This document shows, one piece after another, positions 1 to 5,871 of a stretch of DNA of 6,107 bases (position 1 is its first letter; each line of letters begins with the position of its first letter). The notes below the pieces were generated by a model. It had not been told where the DNA came from and made no database searches. It saw nothing but the letters and a program-made list of their open reading frames with translations. Location of the stretch: NCBI GenBank assembly GCA_013205455.1, contig JABMMO010000171.1:1-6107 (forward strand), given 5' to 3'. Origin of the DNA: Actinomycetota bacterium (GTDB lineage Bacteria; Actinomycetota; Actinomycetes; Nanopelagicales; Nanopelagicaceae). The translations under genes and the position numbers were made by a program.

Positions 1-404
1 CTCGCAACTTCTACCCCTAACTTGAGGATGTTTAACTTTGCATTTCGCTTTACTAGCGGGTCAAAAGTCCAAGTAATAAAAGGAATTTTATGTTCGTAAG
101 CCCAAGTTAATTGATGGCGCTTCATTAACGCACCAATTCCGCGATCTCGATAATCAAGAAGAACAGCGGACATATGGGAATGTAAATGAATGCCGCCAGC
201 GGTACCGATGAAGCCAAATGTGGCTCCGACAATCTTCTCGCCATCGTAAGCACCAACAAAATAGGCTCCGTTATGGACAAACGCTTGCATGAGATTTGGC
301 GTGATTTCAGTACCACCGATTACCGGCCAAGTGATATCGAATATTTCACGACCGGCGCTCTGTTCGGGAAGTGATTTCAATTCACGAACTTTTATATTGC
401 TCAT
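1..404 (-). CDS. GNAT-like acetyltransferase (COG3375-like), C-terminus cut by window edge
   Basis: Reading the minus strand from the ATG at 404-402 gives 134 uninterrupted residues (MSNIKVRELK...) that run off the left edge. Residues 48-66 (YFVGAYDGEKIVGATFGFI) look like the paired beta strands of the GNAT fold. Residues 85-95 (YRDRGIGALMK) match the acetyl-CoA pyrophosphate-binding R/Q-x-x-G-x-G/A motif. They are followed by HQLTWA and then ITWTFDPLVKRNA at 110-122, a signature I associate with the uncharacterised COG3375 group of predicted GNAT proteins. The likely role is cytoplasmic acyl transfer from acyl-CoA, with unknown substrate. The start overlaps the stop of the upstream class II amidotransferase gene as ATGA (404-401), which suggests translational coupling and a shared function. 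The missing C-terminus prevents checking of length. The GNAT-like call is fairly firm; the specific function is not known. Confidence 0.8.
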   Translation of the reverse strand, partial: MSNIKVRELKSLPEQSAGREIFDITWPVIGGTEITPNLMQAFVHNGAYFVGAYDGEKIVGATFGFIGTAGGIHLHSHMSAVLLDYRDRGIGALMKRHQLTWAYEHKIPFITWTFDPLVKRNAKLNILKLGVEVA

Positions 405-1147
405 GCATCCAACTTAATAATTTCAACGTCCAGAGTCTTTCGATTTACCACTAATAGATGATGGTTTGGTAGAACTTCCCATCCGGCTTGATTCCAACCA
501 CTTGAGCCGACGATCACGCTCTCTTGGCTCTTTTTGAATCTAAGTTCGTAATAGTCTTCAGTGAAAATGGCGGGGATTTTTGTTAGATCATATTCTGCAA
601 TCGCAACGTAATATTCTTCGTTCATAATCATGCCGTTGATGCTTGAATATTCCTTATTCTTTCTTACATAATTGACTGCATTTTTGATTCCTGTGACGAA
701 GTCGGATTTATCAATCTCAGTTAAAATGTAATAGAAATATCGCTCGCTATCAGTATCTCCTTGGCATAACGCAAGATATTTTGAATCAATCTCATCATTT
801 AGTGCGGTAGCTGGTTTAATTGAACCGTTATGAGTGAAAGTTATATCTTTGTAAATGAATTGATGATTATTTTCTACCTTTATGGGCAAGCCTGGAGTAG
901 CCCAGCGAATGTGTAGTAGCGCGCCATCAGTAGAAAGGTTGGCAATCTCTTCTCTGAATTTTCCACTTGCAGCAGCCATTACCGGCTCGCGGGTCATTTG
1001 CGCTACTTTTTCATCGCTACCGATATTTGACAATCCCCAACCGTCACAATGAACTTTGGATAATTCAACAAACTCATGGAAATCGTTGCCGAGCAACTCG
1101 GTAAAATTGCTCTTCGAGTCCGAAACAAAGCCAAGCAAACGGCACAT
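401..1147 (-). CDS. Class II glutamine amidotransferase, stand-alone (YafJ/EgtC-like, COG0121)
   Basis: The 248-residue protein begins Met-Cys-Arg (MCRLLGFVSD), so removal of Met1 would expose Cys2 as the N-terminal nucleophile of an Ntn-hydrolase glutaminase. Other class II GATase landmarks are present: HCDGWG at 33-38, HIRWAT at 79-84 (Arg for the glutamine carboxylate), THNGSI at 105-110 (oxyanion Asn-Gly) and DTDSERYFYYIL at 131-142. No synthetase, phosphosugar isomerase or other acceptor domain is fused, and the length fits the stand-alone YafJ/EgtC group. It should release ammonia from glutamine or a gamma-glutamyl compound, or hydrolyse a gamma-glutamyl amide; the substrate is unknown. 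EgtC of ergothioneine synthesis is a relative, but no egtB or egtD is visible here, so that name is not used. A GGGAAAAGG stretch at 1166-1158 ends 10 bases before the ATG and may be a loosely spaced ribosome site. The stop overlaps the acetyltransferase start (ATGA). Confidence 0.92.
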   Translation of the reverse strand: MCRLLGFVSDSKSNFTELLGNDFHEFVELSKVHCDGWGLSNIGSDEKVAQMTREPVMAAASGKFREEIANLSTDGALLHIRWATPGLPIKVENNHQFIYKDITFTHNGSIKPATALNDEIDSKYLALCQGDTDSERYFYYILTEIDKSDFVTGIKNAVNYVRKNKEYSSINGMIMNEEYYVAIAEYDLTKIPAIFTEDYYELRFKKSQESVIVGSSGWNQAGWEVLPNHHLLVVNRKTLDVEIIKLDA

Positions 1148-1205
1148 TTCTATTTGACCTTTTCCCTATTTAAGCGATTGCTAAATCTTATAGCCATTTA
1201 TGCAA
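1148..1205 (-). promoter_or_regulatory. Gap between the two amidotransferase genes with ribosome site and a possible weak internal promoter
   Basis: This 58-base gap is the only real break in the four-gene minus-strand run. It holds a purine-rich GGGAAAAGG (1166-1158) placed 10 bases before the class II amidotransferase ATG, and a TATAAG hexamer (1192-1187) resembling a -10 box. No convincing -35 hexamer sits 16-18 bases further upstream, and no hairpin with a U run is seen. Read-through from the upstream gene is therefore the simplest reading; the internal promoter is only a possibility. Confidence 0.3.
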
Positions 1206-1931
1206 CTAAACTGGTTTGATATCAGCAGAAGCAATGCTCTCGAGAAAGTAATTAACCAAGTTAATCGCTCGGATAGTCGCGCTGGGCTCTTCAGCAATAG
1301 TTTGAGCTCGCAATACTTCTAAATTTAAGCCTTCGCCTTCAACCTCTACGCAACCACTTTCTAGACTTAACCACGAATTTAATACATCGATATTTACCTC
1401 TGGATGAAACTGCAATCCTAAAGTCCTACCCATAGTGAACGCTTGAGAGGCAATCGGAGTGCGTGCAATTTCGGTAGCGCCTTTTGGAGTCACCCACCGA
1501 TCCCAGTGATATTGAAACCATGGTCCATTAGGAATTATTGATTGATCATCACTCATTAATGGATACCAACCAACTTCTGCTTTCGGTCCACGTGCTACCG
1601 ATCCACCTAATGCGCGCGCCATTAATTGACCACCAAAACAAATTCCAAAAATTGGGATACCTGCGTTATGAACATTCTTAAGCCATTTCAATTCAGGAAG
1701 CAACCAATTACCGATGCGGTCATCTTCCCAAACTCCCCATGGTGCACCCATTGGAACGATTACATCAAAATTCGAAAAATCCGGAAATGTTGCGACAACA
1801 TTGGGTGAGCTATATGAAGCCTCCGGAACAACTAAGAATTTTGTAACTTCATATCCGAGCGCCTCGAATTGACGCTGAATTAAACCGCCATTGGTCACGT
1901 GATCATGATCGATAAATAGCGCGCGCTTCAT
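1206..1931 (-). CDS. Class I glutamine amidotransferase (GMP synthase-like GATase domain, COG0518)
   Basis: The 241-residue protein starts MKRALFIDHDH. The catalytic triad is complete: Cys98 in the nucleophile elbow GICFGGQ (96-102), and His176 and Glu178 in LGLQFHPEV (171-179). IVPMGAPWGVWED at 58-70 matches the loop typical of this family, and YHWDRW at 141-146 with ASQAF at 161-165 is usual in stand-alone GMP-synthase-like GATases. No ATP-pyrophosphatase or other synthetase domain is present, so it is not guaA itself. It probably hydrolyses glutamine or a gamma-glutamyl conjugate in the cytoplasm, with unknown partner or substrate. The reading frame stays open to an ATG at 1964, but the ATG at 1931 is preferred. 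It gives a normal N-terminal strand, and it overlaps the flavin oxidoreductase stop as ATGA (1931-1928) instead of by 37 bases. The 58-base gap to the class II GATase gene suggests co-transcription. Confidence 0.9.
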   Translation of the reverse strand: MKRALFIDHDHVTNGGLIQRQFEALGYEVTKFLVVPEASYSSPNVVATFPDFSNFDVIVPMGAPWGVWEDDRIGNWLLPELKWLKNVHNAGIPIFGICFGGQLMARALGGSVARGPKAEVGWYPLMSDDQSIIPNGPWFQYHWDRWVTPKGATEIARTPIASQAFTMGRTLGLQFHPEVNIDVLNSWLSLESGCVEVEGEGLNLEVLRAQTIAEEPSATIRAINLVNYFLESIASADIKPV

Positions 1932-2992
1932 AAGGTTTGGCCACGTTCTAACGACGCTGGCCATTTAATCTTTACCCCTAATTTTTCAGCAGCGCTCAAC
2001 GCCCATCTTGGATTGCGAATCATTTCCCGTGCAAGAAAAATCGCATCGGCTTCGTTACTTTCAACAATGTGTTGCGCTTGTTCTGGAGTCGTAATTAAGC
2101 CAACTGCAGATGTTGGAATTCCAGCTTCAGTGCGAATCGCAGTTGCGAATGGCACTTGGAAGCCAGGTTCAACTTTAATTTTCTGATCGGGGCTATTTCC
2201 GGCCGAAGATGCATCAATTAAATCAACACCTAATTCTTTTAGCTCCTTACTTAGTTCGACTGCGTCAATGATGTTCCAACCGCCTTCAACCCAATCGGAT
2301 GCTGAAATTCTTACAAATAAAACGGTATCGGTAGGAATTGCTGCTCGAATCGCTTTAGTAGTTTCCAATAGGAAACGAACTCGGTTTTCAAAAGATCCGC
2401 CGTACTCATCACTCCGCTCATTTGAAAGCGGTGAATAAAACTGGTGGAAGAGGTATCCGTGGGCTGCGTGAATTTCCACAACATCAAAACCGACCGCAAC
2501 CGCGCGTAGTGCAGCATCAACAAAAGAGCTAGTAATTGCATGAATTTCTGGAATTTTTAAAGCCCGTGGTACTGGCATCTTGCTATATGCAAGCGGTGAA
2601 GCTGAAATGGTTTCCCAACCACCTTCATTTGCTGCAGCCATTTGATGGTCATCCCAAGGACGCATCGTTGAAGCTTTTCGACCAGCATGGGCTAATTGGA
2701 TTCCGATCTTCACATTTTGCGAGTGTGCAAAATTAATAATGGGCTTGAAAGCTTTTGCTTGCTCATCACTCCAAATTCCGGTGCAACCTACCGAGATTCG
2801 ACCTTCTGGAACTACTCCGGATGCTTCAACCATAATCAATCCAGGTGCACCAGTTGCAAATGCATTTAAGTGTGCAAAGTGCCATTCACTGATTAAGCCA
2901 TCATTTGCCTTGTATTGGCACATTGGCGAAACCCAGACACGGTTTTGAAATGTAGTTTTCCGAAGTGTTATCGGATCGAAGAGGTTTGTCAT
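1928..2992 (-). CDS. NADH:flavin oxidoreductase, Old Yellow Enzyme family, YqjM/XenA-like subclass
   Basis: This 354-residue FMN-dependent TIM-barrel ene-reductase is of normal family length. SPMCQY at 22-27 carries the Cys25 and Tyr27 that mark the YqjM/XenA ('thermophilic-like') subclass. QLAHAGRK is at 99-106 and HAAHGYLFHQFYSPLSN at 175-191 is the OYE signature, with substrate-anion ligands His175 and His178 and with Tyr180. RSDEYGGSFENR follows at 193-204, FVRIS with Arg228 at 226-230, and the phosphate-binding end of the barrel near AVGLI and LARE (296-323). Such enzymes use NAD(P)H to reduce activated C=C bonds of enals, enones or maleimides; the natural substrate is usually unknown. 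It is the first gene of the minus-strand run and overlaps the class I GATase start by four bases. No well-placed Shine-Dalgarno precedes the ATG, and a TATAAT box lies six bases before it, so the message may be leaderless. The family call is very secure. Confidence 0.95.
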   Translation of the reverse strand: MTNLFDPITLRKTTFQNRVWVSPMCQYKANDGLISEWHFAHLNAFATGAPGLIMVEASGVVPEGRISVGCTGIWSDEQAKAFKPIINFAHSQNVKIGIQLAHAGRKASTMRPWDDHQMAAANEGGWETISASPLAYSKMPVPRALKIPEIHAITSSFVDAALRAVAVGFDVVEIHAAHGYLFHQFYSPLSNERSDEYGGSFENRVRFLLETTKAIRAAIPTDTVLFVRISASDWVEGGWNIIDAVELSKELKELGVDLIDASSAGNSPDQKIKVEPGFQVPFATAIRTEAGIPTSAVGLITTPEQAQHIVESNEADAIFLAREMIRNPRWALSAAEKLGVKIKWPASLERGQTL

Positions 2993-3012
2993 GCCTTAAT
3001 TATATTTAATTA
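2993..3012 (-). promoter_or_regulatory. Candidate promoter of the flavin oxidoreductase operon, leaderless geometry
   Basis: On the minus strand a perfect TATAAT lies at 3004-2999, with six bases (2998-2993) before the A of the ATG at 2992. At normal -10 to start-site spacing, transcription would begin at or next to the ATG, giving a leaderless mRNA. The -35 region is weak: TTGTGC at 3029-3024 is 19 bases away. Two copies of TTAATTA (2996-3002 and 3006-3012), 10 bases apart, overlap the -10 box. They could bind a regulator, but may just be AT-rich promoter DNA. Confidence 0.55.
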
Positions 3013-3090
3013 CCTCTGTTATCGCACAATCGAGGGGAATCGCACTCAAATCGAAGATAAATATGCAGAACTCTCTAAACTTGGAAACAA

Positions 3091-4266
3091 ATGAAGAGAG
3101 TATTCAAACGCTTTATAAAACTCGTTACCGATCGCCATATCTGGGTTCGGCAAATTGCCATCGCAGGGCTTGCTGGCGCCGTGGCATGGCAACTGGGTGA
3201 TCTCATTATTTATAAGGGCGGATTAGTTGCGGCAATTGTTTGCGTACTAAGTATTCGCATCTCGCTGCATAAATCACTCAGAGAAGGTTTTGGCCAAATT
3301 GTCGGTACCGCTATCGGCTCAGCAGTTGCAATTTTTGCTGTCTCTATTTTTAATTTCGGCTTCATAGCAGTAGGAATTACGGTAATTCTCTGCTCCGTAG
3401 TTGCTCGCGCATTACACCTAGGCGAAGTTGCATCTGTAAACGTTCCGGTTACTGCACTAATTGTTATTGGTCCTGGTATTTCAGGTTCTACCGCAACTCA
3501 TCGATTAAGTTCCACACTTCTCGGCGCTGCTGTTGCAATCTTCTTCTCTTACTTTTCACATCCAAATACGCCGGTTGGTCGCGCAACTGATCAAATCACT
3601 TCAGTAAGTAAGAAGGCAGCTGAATTATTAGCAACAATGTCTGAGGGTGTTGCTGCTGGCTTCTCTCAAAAAGAAGCGGGTAATTGGTTGGCAAAAGCGC
3701 GATTATTAATTGAGGAGGTTCCATCAATCCGAGCCCAATCTGCTGAAGCACGTGGACATGCGCGTTGGTTTCCAACCGCAGAGAAAGATGTAGCAGAGGA
3801 GATTTACATTCGCGGCATCGCACTTGAACATACCGTTGTGCAAGTGCGCACAATCGCCCGAACGCTCTTTGATTCTGCCGTAAGTGGGGGAATTGCCGAT
3901 TCCACTAAAAAGCAAATAGCAGTAGCGCTTTCCGCAGCTAGCTATGCCATCTCTTCGAAATATGAAACTGAAAGTGCGAGCCAAGATGATTCAAATCAAA
4001 GCGCAACTTCAGATGCGCGCGATGCTGGCGCAGCTCTCGCTGAAAGCCTGATTGAAGACGCTAAAGACGCTGATCAAGAGCAAATCGTGCGTGGACTTTC
4101 TATGGTTGCAAACATTGATCGAATTGCCGATTCACTAGATCAAAGTTCACCTGCTCTAAAAGATGTCAGCACTCCAGACGAACCCGCTAATGCAAAAGTT
4201 TTAAAGATCTCACCAATTGAGCAAATTAAACTACTCTTTCGTAGAATATTTAGGAACTATTTTTAG
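3091..4266 (+). CDS. FUSC / aromatic acid exporter-like family membrane protein
   Basis: The 391-residue protein has an N-terminal half of about six hydrophobic segments (roughly 21-40, 42-57, 69-86, 89-106, 116-131, 138-155). A hydrophilic, helix-rich C-terminal half (about 160-391) is probably cytoplasmic. The N-terminal layout, with LREGFGQIVGTAIGSAVAI at 63-81 between helices and a Val/Ile-rich fifth segment, is that of the FUSC/ArAE group. Members export aromatic acids or other amphipathic compounds, or have no known role. Residues 291-312 are an acidic, Ser/Gln/Asp-rich linker with no predicted fold. No cargo can be named. The ATG at 3091 follows GGA with a five-base spacer, a weak ribosome site. 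The gene is divergent from the flavin oxidoreductase gene across 98 bases and ends two bases from the convergent toxin gene, with no clear terminator. The family call is good; the transport role is inferred. Confidence 0.8.
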   Translation: MKRVFKRFIKLVTDRHIWVRQIAIAGLAGAVAWQLGDLIIYKGGLVAAIVCVLSIRISLHKSLREGFGQIVGTAIGSAVAIFAVSIFNFGFIAVGITVILCSVVARALHLGEVASVNVPVTALIVIGPGISGSTATHRLSSTLLGAAVAIFFSYFSHPNTPVGRATDQITSVSKKAAELLATMSEGVAAGFSQKEAGNWLAKARLLIEEVPSIRAQSAEARGHARWFPTAEKDVAEEIYIRGIALEHTVVQVRTIARTLFDSAVSGGIADSTKKQIAVALSAASYAISSKYETESASQDDSNQSATSDARDAGAALAESLIEDAKDADQEQIVRGLSMVANIDRIADSLDQSSPALKDVSTPDEPANAKVLKISPIEQIKLLFRRIFRNYF

Positions 4267-4268
4267 AT

Positions 4269-4535
4269 CTATTTTAGTTTTCGGTAGAAATTTTCATGCG
4301 GACCAAACATTAATAATTTAAGGCTCTTATTTGAAATGACTTCATAAGCCATCAACCACTGTTGATCTTTTACCTTGAATTTATAGATATAGACGCCGAT
4401 GAGGTTGCCAATTTTTGCTTCACCAATTTTAGGATTATCGATTATTTTCTGCACAGCCTTATCCATAATTTTTTTCTCAACTGGGTGCAACCGTTTTAAT
4501 TGCTTAGCAAATTTTGGGGTAAGAAAAACCTTCAT
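4269..4535 (-). CDS. RelE/ParE-superfamily toxin of a type II toxin-antitoxin pair
   Basis: This basic 88-residue protein (MKVFLTPKFAKQLKRLHP...) has the pattern of a RelE/ParE-superfamily toxin. An N-terminal helix pair (7-33) is followed by IDNPKIGEAKIGNLIGVYIYKF (32-53), an antiparallel sheet around QQWLMAYEV (58-66), and a C-terminal MFGPHENFYRKLK (76-88). The GPHENFYR ending is typical of the subgroup that pairs with ParD-like antitoxins. Known relatives cleave ribosome-bound mRNA or poison gyrase; which applies here cannot be read from sequence. The start shares one base with the antitoxin stop (TAATG, 4537-4533), and only GGAT precedes it, so translation is probably coupled to the antitoxin. 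It ends two bases from the convergent membrane-protein gene. The family call is confident and no truncation is seen. Confidence 0.88.
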   Translation of the reverse strand: MKVFLTPKFAKQLKRLHPVEKKIMDKAVQKIIDNPKIGEAKIGNLIGVYIYKFKVKDQQWLMAYEVISNKSLKLLMFGPHENFYRKLK

Positions 4536-4744
4536 TATCCGAATTGATACTCTTCAACTGCTTCGTCGGCTTGAGCAATAAGTATCTCGCGGATTAGCTT
4601 AAATGAAAGTTCAGGATTTTCTTCTGCCACCCTCGCCATGCGGAAATAGAATTCAATCTGCTTCGGAACTGATCGGTGTTCGGCAAGTGCTATTCGCTTT
4701 GCTTCCTCAACTAATGATTTCGGCAGCTTTACGTTGATTGCCAT
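4535..4744 (-). CDS. ParD-like ribbon-helix-helix antitoxin
   Basis: The 69-residue protein (MAINVKLPKSLVEEAKRIAL...) opens with a short beta strand (INVKLP, 3-8) and an amphipathic helix, as in ribbon-helix-helix DNA-binding proteins. HRSVPKQIEFYFRMARVAEENPELSFKLIREIL (23-55) resembles the ParD-like antitoxin family (Pfam ParD_like), in which RS-x-x-x-QIE-hydrophobic and N-P-x-L-S/T-F/Y recur. The acidic C-terminus (ADEAVEEYQFG) probably wraps and neutralises the basic toxin encoded directly downstream. A good Shine-Dalgarno AGAGGGG (4757-4751) is six bases before the ATG, much stronger than that of the toxin; more antitoxin than toxin would therefore be made. The repeat-rich stretch just upstream is the likely operator for autorepression. 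Confidence 0.85.
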   Translation of the reverse strand: MAINVKLPKSLVEEAKRIALAEHRSVPKQIEFYFRMARVAEENPELSFKLIREILIAQADEAVEEYQFG

Positions 4745-4750
4745 TTATAA

Positions 4751-4757
4751 CCCCTCT
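4751..4757 (-). promoter_or_regulatory. Strong ribosome binding site of the antitoxin gene
   Basis: AGAGGGG on the minus strand sits six bases before the ATG at 4744. It is the best Shine-Dalgarno in the window and confirms the antitoxin start. It contrasts with the toxin, which has no proper site of its own. Confidence 0.7.
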
Positions 4758-4766
4758 GCTCAAGCG

Positions 4767-4816
4767 CTAGGGTACCACGCTAGGTTCCATAAAGGAACTT
4801 AAGGGAACCTACCTAG
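4767..4816. promoter_or_regulatory. Repeat-rich probable operator of the toxin-antitoxin pair
   Basis: Between the antitoxin gene and the end of the proline racemase-family gene lies a 50-base cluster of repeats. CTAGG occurs at 4767-4771 and 4780-4784, and its complement CCTAG at 4812-4816. TAGGTTCC (4781-4788) and GGAACCTA (4804-4811) form a perfect inverted repeat with 8-base arms. Two near-identical 10-base units, AAAGGAACTT (4791-4800) and AAGGGAACCT (4801-4810), lie in tandem at one helical turn. GTTCC-ATAAA-GGAAC (4784-4798) is a further small inverted repeat. Clustered short repeats ahead of a ribbon-helix-helix antitoxin gene are the usual form of a cooperatively bound autoregulatory operator. 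No clear -10/-35 pair could be assigned. It does not look like a terminator for the gene at 4819, since no U run follows the stem. Confidence 0.6.
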
Positions 4817-4818
4817 TT

Positions 4819-5844
4819 CTAAAGCTTTTTAGGCCAGGTGTCGCTTAATTTGTAACCAAGTGGCCATGGATCGGTTGGATCCAAAGTGTGTTTATGAGTT
4901 CCAGTGATCCAAGCTTGGCCGGCAATCGACGGAATGATTCCTTTCTTATCTCCAATAACGATTTCTCCTTCAATTTTGCAATGAAATTCCGAATCAATAA
5001 TCGAACGGCCAATCATTAAGTCACCAACTTTCAATACCCCTTGATGGTGCAATAACGCTAACCGCGCGGAACATCCAGTACCGGTAGGGGAGCGATCTAT
5101 CTTCCCTGGTTGAATCGCTACTGCGTTCTTGCTGATTGCAACTCCATTCTCGTAGAAAATCGGCTTTGCAATCTGAGTAAAAGAAAAATGTTTCCAATCT
5201 GGATTAGTTGGATGTTCAAATTTTAATTGTTGGTTAGCAGCTGCGGTAATCCGCATTCCCACCCTTGCTAAATCAAAAGCTTCATCTGGCGCAATCGCGA
5301 AGCCGAGATCATCAGAGTTAACAATTACAAAACTATCGCCACCAAATGCGGTATCAACTCGCAACGTTCCCAAACCGTCAACCTCAAGGTTCAAATTTAA
5401 TTCACCAACAAATGACGGCACATTTTTTACCCGTACTTGAGTTACTTTTCCATTTGAACATTGCGCAGTCACATAAACCAGACCACCAGGAGCTTCCATA
5501 ACTAAAGTAGTAACCGGTTCTACCATTTTTACAATTCCAGTTTCCAATACCACAGTTGCAACACAAATCGAATTCGAACCAGACATTGGGGGATTATCTT
5601 CTGGTTCCATAATGATAAAAGCCACATCTGCTTTAGGATTTACCGGCGGTACTAATAAATTCACATGGCGAAATACACCGCCACGAGGTTCGAGTAAAAC
5701 AAATTTGCGCAAGCTTTCATCTTTTGCTATAAATCTTGATTGCTCCCAAATCGTCGCACCAGGTATTGGTCCCACACCGCCGACGATTACATCGCCAACT
5801 TCACCTTCAGCATGAATACTTATGATCTCAATGGCATTTCCCAT
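4819..5844 (-). CDS. Proline racemase-family protein with Ser/Thr in place of the catalytic cysteines
   Basis: The 341-residue protein has full family length and conserved landmarks: PPMSGSNSICVATVVLETG (85-103), VDTAFGGDSFVIV (163-175) and KIDRSPTGTGCSARLALL (248-265). The family includes proline racemase, 4-hydroxyproline 2-epimerase and trans-3-hydroxy-L-proline dehydratase. True racemases use two cysteines, in MCGHN and in DRSPCGTG. Here the first position is Ser88, the usual His two residues later is Ser90, and the second cysteine position is Thr254. Cys258, four residues on, does not occupy the catalytic position. Two-base racemisation is therefore unlikely. Thr at the second site is typical of trans-3-hydroxyproline dehydratases, but those usually keep the first Cys. 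A dehydratase-like or unassigned activity on a cyclic or branched amino acid is an inference. The gene is cytoplasmic and monocistronic, with its own promoter: TATGAT six bases before the ATG, a perfect palindrome against it and no Shine-Dalgarno. The family is certain; the reaction is open. Confidence 0.93.
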   Translation of the reverse strand: MGNAIEIISIHAEGEVGDVIVGGVGPIPGATIWEQSRFIAKDESLRKFVLLEPRGGVFRHVNLLVPPVNPKADVAFIIMEPEDNPPMSGSNSICVATVVLETGIVKMVEPVTTLVMEAPGGLVYVTAQCSNGKVTQVRVKNVPSFVGELNLNLEVDGLGTLRVDTAFGGDSFVIVNSDDLGFAIAPDEAFDLARVGMRITAAANQQLKFEHPTNPDWKHFSFTQIAKPIFYENGVAISKNAVAIQPGKIDRSPTGTGCSARLALLHHQGVLKVGDLMIGRSIIDSEFHCKIEGEIVIGDKKGIIPSIAGQAWITGTHKHTLDPTDPWPLGYKLSDTWPKKL

Positions 5845-5850
5845 GGAGTA

Positions 5851-5856
5851 ATCATA
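5851..5856 (-). promoter_or_regulatory. -10 box of the proline racemase-family gene, leaderless geometry
   Basis: TATGAT (5856-5851 on the minus strand) is followed by six bases, TACTCC, and then the ATG at 5844. The start of transcription would fall at the ATG. No Shine-Dalgarno is present, and no good -35 match is found 16-18 bases upstream (CAATGA at 17), so the promoter may be weak or need an activator. Confidence 0.55.
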
Positions 5857-5871
5857 AGTAGTAACTACTTA
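5855..5871. promoter_or_regulatory. Perfect 17-base palindrome, probable operator of the proline racemase-family gene
   Basis: TAAGTAGTAACTACTTA has 8-base arms (TAAGTAGT and ACTACTTA) around a single central A. It overlaps the first two bases of the TATGAT box and fills the -10 to -35 spacer, so a bound protein would block RNA polymerase. The core TAGT-A-ACTA fits the loose GT-N(x)-AC half-site pattern of GntR-family (FadR-type) regulators, which often control hydroxyproline and amino-acid catabolic genes. The regulator gene is not in the window; the GntR assignment is an inference. Confidence 0.6.

Noticed and set aside
186..374. Plus-strand 62-codon open frame antisense to the acetyltransferase.
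   Set aside because: It is fully antisense to a well-supported GNAT-like coding sequence and has no recognisable pattern or ribosome site. Similar antisense frames inside the flavin oxidoreductase and membrane-protein genes were dropped for the same reason.
401..1147. Naming the class II amidotransferase egtC and proposing ergothioneine biosynthesis.
   Set aside because: No egtA, egtB, egtD or egtE partner is visible, and the neighbours are a flavoenzyme, a class I amidotransferase and an acetyltransferase. Only the broad family is supported.
1932..1964. Upstream ATG at 1964 that would lengthen the class I amidotransferase by 11 residues.
   Set aside because: The extra residues (MASVVRTWPNL) lie inside the flavin oxidoreductase coding region in another frame and precede the first beta strand of the fold. 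The ATG at 1931 gives the common 4-base overlap instead.
4260..4285. AT-rich stretch with AGATCT at the convergent gene ends, considered as a bidirectional terminator.
   Set aside because: Only the 8-base TAGATCTA is self-complementary; flanking bases do not extend a stem, so no intrinsic terminator can be supported.
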